Shown here piece after piece: positions 48,416 to 64,000 of a DNA stretch of 64,000 nt (position 1 is its first letter; each line of letters begins with the position of its first letter). Location: assembly GCA_964019415.1 (NCBI GenBank), contig OZ025872.1, positions 8,833,822 through 8,897,821 of the forward strand, written 5' to 3'. Source of the DNA: Ianthella basta (lineage: Eukaryota > Porifera > Demospongiae > Verongiida > Ianthellidae). The translations under genes and the position numbers were made by a program. Under the pieces are notes generated by a model. The model ran no database searches and had not been told where the DNA came from. It was given only the letters and a program-made list of their open reading frames with translations.

Positions 48416-49159
48416 TTAACCGCCACTGGTGGTAACGTTGAACTGTGGTGCCATTTGCTGTGCCAAGTTGGCGGAGAAGCGGAACACAAAGATGCCTACT
48501 GACACCGAGAAAGCTACAATGGTGACCCACAGCATGCAGCAAGACAGGCAACAGCTCTTGCGCACTTTGCAAGCAGCAGTCTCGTTCAGTGCTTGGAACT
48601 TGATGCTCCCTGAAGCTGCCTGGACAATCCCAATTCCAGAGTCCCTCGCTGTCAAGTATACTCCTTCCACTCTTTCAAGCGTAAACTCGTAGAAATCGTT
48701 TTCACTTGATTGGACGTCATCTGGCCATATGGGCTGCGAGAGAACTTGTGGGATCGTCCAGTAGACGACGTGCATATGCTGCGCGAAGATCAGTAGCCAA
48801 ATCAGTGCGATTCCGCCCGTGGCTGCCGCCCAAGGCCACATGAAATTGGGTACAAACGGCATTGGGATGCACAAGACGCAGTAGATTAGGAACACCCACC
48901 GCATGAAACGGATGTAGAAATAGGTGCGAAGTTTCTTGTGGGGAATGTAGGGACGACTTTGCTGGATGTAGAAGTTCGTCTTGGAGTAGATGCTATCCCG
49001 CAAGGAAACAGACTTTCCAAATTTGCGTACTTGAATTCTCTCTTGAGCCGCCCTCGCCGCCTGCACTTCGCCCACCTGCACGGCCTGGACTGTAGTTTGC
49101 CCCTGCTCCAAGAGCGGATCGGATAGACCCTGACTCTGTCGATAAGGATATACAGACAT
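48416..49159 (-). CDS. Unrecognised 3-TM membrane protein family, copy 6
   Basis: A single-exon ORF of 247 residues from MSVYPYRQSQGLSDPLLEQ (start 49159). It is nearly identical to copy 5 along its whole length, with the same hairpin (FMRWVFLIYCVLCIPMPF), WTIPQVLSQPIWPD, DSGIGI, IKFQALNETAA, SCCLSCCML and tail APQFNVTTSGG. AATAAA on the minus strand lies at 48209-48214, about 205 bp past the stop. It lies immediately downstream of (left of) the complete SAMM50 gene and on the same strand; the two stop/start signals are about 1.2 kb apart, so they are separate transcripts. It is intact. Function unknown. Confidence 0.85.
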   Translation of the reverse strand: MSVYPYRQSQGLSDPLLEQGQTTVQAVQVGEVQAARAAQERIQVRKFGKSVSLRDSIYSKTNFYIQQSRPYIPHKKLRTYFYIRFMRWVFLIYCVLCIPMPFVPNFMWPWAAATGGIALIWLLIFAQHMHVVYWTIPQVLSQPIWPDDVQSSENDFYEFTLERVEGVYLTARDSGIGIVQAASGSIKFQALNETAACKVRKSCCLSCCMLWVTIVAFSVSVGIFVFRFSANLAQQMAPQFNVTTSGG

Positions 49160-49174
49160 CTTATTACAGCCGAA

Positions 49175-49442
49175 TTCAGAATGTTGGCCTAATGGCAAAT
49201 GGTAAAATCGTAAATGGCGAATGGCGTGACGTCATAGTGTGAGATCTAGCAAGTGTGGCACTAGTCAGGCGTCGCGTGACCCCTCCCCGCGAGGAGGGGT
49301 CACGCGGCGCCTGACTAGTGTGGCACATGTGACTAAAATGACGCGGTAGACACCACAATTTATGACGTTCTCAGTGACGCTACGCCATTTGCCCTTTACC
49401 ATTTTGCGATTTAACATTTGCCATTTGGCCAACCATTCTGAA
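49175..49442. mobile_element. Foldback/MITE-like element upstream of copy 6, with nested palindrome
   Basis: Same element as at 27412 and 32276 but about 70 bp longer. A second, GC-rich palindrome (49261-49318) has been inserted within it. The palindrome is flanked by the direct repeat agtgtggcac. Confidence 0.75.
49261..49318. mobile_element. 58-bp near-perfect GC-rich palindrome, nested insertion
   Basis: The arm CTAGTCAGGCGTCGCGTGAC... (26 nt) and its complement differ at one base and surround a 6-nt loop (ccgcga). It is absent from the equivalent positions in units 1 and 2, which read gagatc.agtgtggcac straight through. It looks like a tiny foldback transposon or a palindromic duplication. 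Confidence 0.75.
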
Positions 49443-50364
49443 ATCGGCTGTAAGCGAGATTATAATTATTCATAATTATTGCAGAAAGTTGCCATGGCAA
49501 TGAGCGCAGTGTTATGGCTGAAGTCCATGTATACGTAGCAAGGAATGTCTAGACCTAAAAATCCATCATCACAGTATTATTATAATTATAATTATATTTA
49601 ATTATGACATCATGTGAATTTTGGAATGAGGTAGCAACAATCAGTGTTCATGCAGGAGTGTGCCGAGTGAAGCAGTGCTAGCAGAATCTATATATAATTT
49701 AGCTACCTACAATGCTACATTTCTAGCCAAGTCAAAAGCAGATTGAGCCAAAAAGGCGATCATTTTCAGGAATATTAATATCTGAAAATTTCAGTGGTCT
49801 AGCTGCCCGTATTTAGCTACATACCATGGGCAGATGGGCCACCTGCAGCTGCATGGCCATATATGTCCACCAAGCTCCATGTATATGACTGCGCATGTGA
49901 TACATGTCTAGAAATGATAGAGCCATATATAATTTGTATAAAAAATCAATGCACCATGCCATTTAACACAACGTACTTACCAATGAAAATGTACCATACC
50001 TTCGAATTCTGCAGGGGGGTCTGGTGCACAAGACTGAAGTGTTATGTTCTCCTATTATATATGAGCATATGCATGCATTCAAATTTATTTAGCACTTCAC
50101 ATGCATGCACCTTACACCAGCTAAAGATGAAACCCAAATTAAAATTCTGTGACTATAAGAAAACCTCCAAATTAATTAAATACCCTATAAATACGGAGCA
50201 CATTTCCTCTAGGGCATCGATCCTCAGCTGTGTTGTATTATGACTTCACATGGATATTATAATTGTGTAAACTTGAAAAATTAATTACAGATGACACAGT
50301 TTGGTCTACTACTTAATGTATCTAGTATCGATATGACTCATGCACTGTCACATAGGTCAACATG

Positions 50365-58438
<8,074 letters not shown>

Positions 58439-58584
58439 TTTTGCTCAGTGGCGGGTATTACGCAATTAACTTCCGGCGGTAGCATGCATACTGTGATCTT
58501 ATTATAATTATACTCTATGCTGCGATACACCGTTACCCCATTAGCTAGCTACACTCCATCTTTAACAATTCTTTAGCCGAACAG

Positions 58585-58738
58585 GTCAGTAAAGAGGATT
58601 AGGATTGTAGGCAAAAGGTTGAGGTGGACCAATGTGGCCACTGCCATTATTGAAGGAGCAGCACATAACACAACATTGATGGAGGTGGAGCTGGTGACAC
58701 CAGATGACCTACACCCTCCCCAGAGAGTGGTTGACTAA
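58585..58738 (+). other. Possible orphan 3' exon on the plus strand
   Basis: After a plausible acceptor (ccgaacag) the sequence is open for 51 codons and ends in TAA. The peptide (WTNVATAIIEGAAHNTTLMEV, in part) looks like coding sequence in composition. It lies 146 bp from the SAMM50 start codon and points away from it. I find no upstream exon. It could be the last exon of a small divergent gene, a remnant, or chance. Confidence 0.25.
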
Positions 58739-61700
58739 ACAAGACAAGCAAATCTAAAACTGCAACTAGTTGTTGTGGCTGGTGAGAAAGCATCACATGA
58801 CATCACATGACATCACATGACACTAGTACACTCCCCACATGTTGTGTCTCATGTCCCAAGTTGTGTCTGAGTGGTGTGCAATGGTCTGTTGGTACAAGTG
58901 TGTCACAGTGAGGGCTTGTGAGCAAGTGCTGCACTGGAGGAGCGACCCGTCCCCCCTCACTCACAACATCCACCCGGTAGTATCAGTGTGTGGTAGTGTG
59001 GATTAGCCTCATACCCTTTTGTGTACATGTGAAGGAAGGTCTGGTACGTGCATACTGCTTGCAATTGCACTGTGTGGCATAATTCACAATCTCACAGAGA
59101 ACAGAGGAGCCTCTGCACATGTGCACACAGTGGTACCAGGCTGCCCTTCCCACCCCCACACAATTAACAGTGCACAGGAATGAGGCTAGTGATGAATGTG
59201 TGGTAGTGGGCATGCAAGTGATCAGGAGGGAACGATTTGGGCAAGACTGACGTGGTGCTAGGGTGCCAGGTGACATGTCACATCTGTGTACTGTGAGTGA
59301 CAGTCACTTGTTGCTGTTTGCATGCAGGGGATATGCATGGCCTTCTCAACTACTTGTAGCTTCCCAAGACACCCCTCCTGACCCTGGTGAGTTGAGCAGT
59401 GTCCCAACCTCCTCTTGTCCCTGTGCTGGTCACATGACCCAGACAGAGGTAGTGGGTGTACACATTGATCCATTTGTCATGTGTCCTCCCATTTCATGTC
59501 CTTACCCACAACATGTCTCTCCACTCCACAGAACTCCAGTCTCCTCTCATGTCTGCACAACAAACTGAAAGCTATTTACACCTAGTTATGTTCATAGTAT
59601 AATTAGCTTATTGATAGATAATACTATGCTTATATACATTAATTTGCTATTTAACTGACAATTTATTATTACAAATTATTTCATGATTCTATAAAGTTTG
59701 TCATGCAACAGTACATGCATCTTCTTCAGTTGCATACATATACGTACATGTGTGCACTCTGGAGGCCAGGGAGGAGGACTGGGAAATTAATGGACAAATC
59801 GTATTAGATCAAATGTTTGAAGTGTGAAACACAAGTTGAAGAAGGAACAGTGTCAACATGTACAATTTTACAACAACAGTAGATGCAACTCACCATCTCA
59901 TATACGCGTGATTATATAGCCATAAATAAGGCTAACCCTATGTAATATAAGTTTCCATATAATGTTATATACGCATTTAGCTTTACTATTTGCAATGACA
60001 CTGTGCTGCATGTGCAGTGAATGCATGTAGCTAAGCTCGGGGATTCAGTCCGTGAACACTCACCTTCTGAAGTGCAGTGCAGCTCCCTACAGCAGTAAGG
60101 AGAAGCACAGTACTTGAATAAGCTAGAGTGCACACTTTTGTGAGTTATCCATCTTGATTTGAAAGAATTCACTTGCCTTTATACTGACACACTGCCAGTT
60201 CTGGTTTCTTTGCAAGCAATTTAAGTACAGGGAAAATGTCACATGCACCAATAGACTGACTACACCTTATATGTAATATATATACGTATAATGTGAAATG
60301 TGCCCAAAATAGCTTGTGGCAATGACATCATAGCCACATTCAGCATTACAATTGGGACATGATCATGGGGTATGATGAAAATGCAATAATGCATACCAAT
60401 GATAACCTGAACCCGCATCGCTACATATAGTCTTGCAAACCAAATGCAGCTGAATCCTTGTAATATGTGAATGACCATGATAGGATGTGTACAAAGAATG
60501 CATAGCCATAAATGTTCATATAATATATTATATGTTCTCAAGGGCCAGGACTCATTCCTCACACAGACAGTACCGTCTCCATTAGGATGGCAGATGTTGT
60601 GGTTCCCATGCATAATTATATACATTTGTAAGTAGCACTAGTTATTCTTCTTGTGTGACAGAAGCCCACAGACACCTTTGTGGCTCTTGTATGCTACGTA
60701 AATAATTATGGTAGGTGTGATCCCATTTCCTTCAACTATAGCCACTTTATTCACACTTTGCACTACAATAAATTGAGGTCCTAATCTTAAAGACTTATAC
60801 ATTGCACAAGCTATATAAAGTATTGCTAAGATAGGAATTCAATTTGCCCACTATGTTTAACCACAGAGAGTAAGAGTGTTGAATGATGAAAACTGTGAAG
60901 GAGCTTCACATCCCTAACATATGGGTATTTATACATTATATGCATGTATGTGCCATTTGTTAGACAAAAACACAAGCAGCTTTGAAATTTAATTTCATTA
61001 TGGTTATAACAAAAGACAACTTTTGGCAGCATATGCATGTGTACAGTACTGGCTGCCTGCTTGGCATGGATTGCTGTGCAACCATATGCAGGCAGTGCTT
61101 TTACTCTCTAACGTCTTCCAAAGGGCACATGTACTGCGTGCAGTTTGAGACACTCATATGCCCCTGGGATCCCTTGAAACCCCATTATGCACATGCCCCT
61201 ACTATATATTCCTACCGTATTGTTACAGAGTCAGACGTACTTGTGATTATATAATTTTTATGCACTTCAAGATATCACATATAGTCAAAGCACATTAAAA
61301 GACTATCGTCAGCCGCCATGCAGTCTGTTAGCTCAATTAGCACTCTTAATCTCACCAAGATTCAAATATTATATCAATGGAGAAAACCCATAAGGTTGTG
61401 AAGTATAAAACGTATATAAAATGACAGTCATGCATGTAAATGATAAGTCAGATGACACAATAGAATACAACACTACATCACTTCTATTGTATACGTGCAT
61501 GCTTCTAGGAATCAGGCCTGCATGGACCTAAATGAAGATGAAAGGCCAAAAGTGTTAGGCAGTAGTGATATATAGGGAAAACAGCCCAGTCATATACATT
61601 TCTCTGACACATTATGGGTACATTAAATATATATAGTGAGCCTGAATATACAAACCATTTACGGCCTTCATATATATACTTTATAGATGGTTGCTTCTGA

Positions 61701-61891
61701 GGTCTGGTACACCTATACCACTCTGTTCCTTGTTTTGTACAATTATATACAGTCATCTGATTATTTAGAATTAAAACAGACAAGTTTATATTTATGTACC
61801 TATTACCACAGCATGCAACTTTTGACAAAGGTAATACTATTATGTAGAATAAGGATGGAAGCATATGCATGCTCACCATGCAGGTGCACTA
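58739..61891. other. Intergenic region, no recognised gene
   Basis: Includes a small tandem array of catcacatga (58791-58823) and scattered short ORFs (for example 59263-59568 plus, 60260-60625 minus) without recognisable domains or convincing splice signals. It lies between the divergent 5' end of SAMM50 and the 3' end of the death-domain gene. Confidence 0.4.
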
Positions 61892-64000
61892 TCACACAAT
61901 TCTCTTCATGAGGTCTAGTTCTCCCCTTAAAATGCATCTTCGGAGTTTTCTGGCATAGTCAGTCATATCCATCAACTCTAGTGCATGAAGAACACTCAAC
62001 CAAGTGAAAGGAGGATTAGGTGCTCCAGACGATCGTGAGAATGAATAGAGAGCTGCCATCATGGCTTCATTGACATTCCCAATGTTATTGGCACTGGCTG
62101 TGACAATGGCATCTTCCTTCATTCCCAGGGCTCTACAGAAGACCTTCCATTGCCATCCCACCTTGTTCACAATGTAGAACTGGAGGTGCTTTGTTGATGG
62201 TGTAGCTGTAGGGCAAAGCAAAGCCTGCATGCATTAAACTCCAAATAATGTGAACTTGACGAATGTATCAAACTATATAATTGCATGGCAAGTATTCACT
62301 CAGCTGCAGATGTTACAACATAGCATGCAGGTGCTTCAATTTTAGGAGACACAGTTTGATTATTCACAAGAATGTTCACACAAAATGTGCTTACTACTGC
62401 TGTAGTGTACTAGAAAAATTATTCAAAATAACTGGTTTTCCGGAAAGCAAGAGAGATGTGGTGATGGTTTAGTGCCTCCACTCCTTTTACTGGCAGAATT
62501 AATTGAGTAACAATGAAGATGGAGCATGCATAATTGTAGGTTGTATAACATGCAGGTCTAATGATATAATTGCATCTGAGCATTCTCTGCCAGCTGTAGC
62601 AGAGCCATAGTGAGTAGGAAAACTGTTACACCGTAATCCACCATTTGTGACTGGCTGATGGTCTTTGTATGCATGCACTAGGTAAGAAAGCTCCAAAAGA
62701 AAGGTTTAATATGTATATCGATATATAGCTAAAGGCAGGAACAAATTATAGGGATGGTTCAGTGTCTCCAATAATGCACTACCTGTTTACATCTGCAGTC
62801 CAATAATAATATACTATAATATACACTGTTCTAAATAGGTTGAATCATTGTTAGTGAGCTTCATCAACAACAGCCCATGATTACAAATATGCACAATAAA
62901 ATTTAAATGTCAGTGCCTTGCATGCATGCATGTCTAAGAGAGAGACAATTCCCTAAAATAATATATAGTCGATCAGGAACTGCAAGATGCATTAATTAAT
63001 ATTTAACAGTATAATGTTTATGGTAGCTTACCATCCAATCTGCAGTTTTCTGCATCTCCATCTCTTTGCTCATCACTGATTGCCAAATAGTCTTCATCAT
63101 CGTCAATTCCTGGCAATACAAGAAAAAGAGCTATATATACTCTACAAATTGGGACGAAGAAATGCCCCAAAACTCATTCAGTACTACAAAATGTATAATT
63201 TGCACACAATAATTATCAACCATTAATTTTCTATACTCTGTCATTTTTCAACTGTAAATTTGTATTGTGTATATTTGTGTATTGTTCTTTATCAACAACA
63301 TACCCTGCTGCAGGATTGGTTCCAGGTCTGTGGCAAAACGTTCCACTGATTTGGCCTTCTTTTGGATGATTATGATAACTACCACAAGTACTATGGCAAT
63401 GGTGACAGCAACCAGCAATAGGAAGGCAAACAGTCCAGCCATTCCAACAGCAACGTAGTAGCTGGATGCTTCTATCTGAGCTGTGCAGTCTGGCATACAT
63501 AGCAGTGGAGGTGACGAGTGTATTGAGATTGATACAGTAACAAAGAATGCCATGCACAGCATGCAGAAATGTAAGTTAATTGCTATATTAAGTAATGAGA
63601 ATGAGCTCAGATGACATCAGCATCACACACACAGTATCTGAAAGAAACACTCACAGCACACACACACACACACAGAGACTTTTTCACCAATTATGTAATT
63701 ACCTTCTTCTGCAGCTGATTTAGTGAATTCCATTTGAACCACAGGGATCATTCCTTTAACTGGAAACCAAGACCCAGATGCCCTAGGGTTTTCATAACCG
63801 TTCCAATAACTGCTAGCCAATGTCTCGCTGGCATTGTCATTCAGTGCCCCAATACTTATTCCATGGGATACATCTGGGATACCAGGAATCGACTCAGTTG
63901 GAGGGAGACTTAAACCAAGGATGTATCCAGGGTACACTTGCAATGGGATGCTCAACCCAAATGAAGCTGATACAACTAATGGCTTTGAGACGTAGTACCT
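61892..64000 (-). CDS. Single-pass membrane receptor with cytoplasmic death domain (3' end of gene)
   Basis: Exons: 63703 to beyond 64000, 63304-63489, 63032-63109 and 61892-62205, joined in consistent phase with GT-AG sites. The first visible exon gives an extracellular-looking segment (YPGYILGLSLPPTESIPGIP; YWNGYENPRASGSWFP). The second starts DCTAQIEASSYY, then a long hydrophobic helix (VAVGMAGLFAFLLLVAVTIA and beyond) followed by QKKAK, which predicts type I topology. The third is acidic (IDDDEDYLAISDEQRDGD). The last has a death-domain pattern: VGWQWKVFCRALGMKEDAI, then FTWLSVLHALELMDMTDYARKL near the stop. This suggests an adaptor-recruiting signalling receptor for immunity or cell death. 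No ligand-binding domain is identified and I cannot name the gene. The 5' part lies outside the window. Confidence 0.75.

Noticed and set aside
49863-50243. 126-residue plus-strand ORF
   Set aside because: It lies in the 3' flank of SAMM50 and its homologous stretch in unit 2 (about 36100-36450) is not kept open, so it is not a conserved gene.
60260-60625. 121-residue minus-strand ORF
   Set aside because: His/Ile/Tyr-rich composition typical of AT-rich non-coding DNA, no domain and no splice context.

Overview
The window is eukaryotic, from an invertebrate animal. It has spliced genes with GT-AG introns (and one GC-AG intron), metazoan proteins (SAMM50, a ZSWIM8-type SWIM protein, a membrane receptor with a death domain), MITEs, a SINE, two non-LTR retrotransposons and long (CA)n tracts. 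The AT-rich, GCATGC-rich intergenic DNA and the receptor architecture suggest a sponge (demosponge-like), but this is inference; no rRNA or mitochondrial marker is present. Nearly all recognisable genes lie on the minus strand.

Layout. (1) 1-7565: 5' half of a ZSWIM8-like gene, with a foldback repeat in its second intron. (2) 10-49 kb: six copies of an intronless gene family I do not recognise (10.2, 12.7, 15.8, 26.7, 31.5 and 48.4 kb). It encodes about 240-residue proteins with a membrane hairpin and a C-terminal membrane segment. The first copy is frameshifted and the fourth is shortened by a stop codon. (3) 17-26 kb: repeat-rich DNA with a dead retrotransposon and several MITE-like families. 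(4) 26-58 kb: a nested segmental duplication. Each unit pairs one membrane-family gene with SAMM50 sequence. The rightmost SAMM50 (50365-58438) is complete: 14 exons join in frame to 444 codons. The middle one (36596-45802) lacks exons 1-3 and has two broken splice sites. The leftmost (28044-30498) keeps only exons 4-8. (5) 61892 to the right edge: a single-pass receptor-like gene with a cytoplasmic death domain, running out of the window.

Because the duplicated units can be aligned to each other, the window carries its own empty sites. These date and delimit several insertions in the middle unit: a RLE-type retrotransposon with an intact ORF, a 287-bp SINE-like element, a 190-bp poly(A)-tailed retroposed fragment, a roughly 1.36-kb TIR element and a 380-bp TA-flanked MITE. 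The main candidates for something undescribed are the tandem membrane-protein family and its co-duplication with SAMM50, each recent copy having a foldback element about 16 bp upstream of its ATG.
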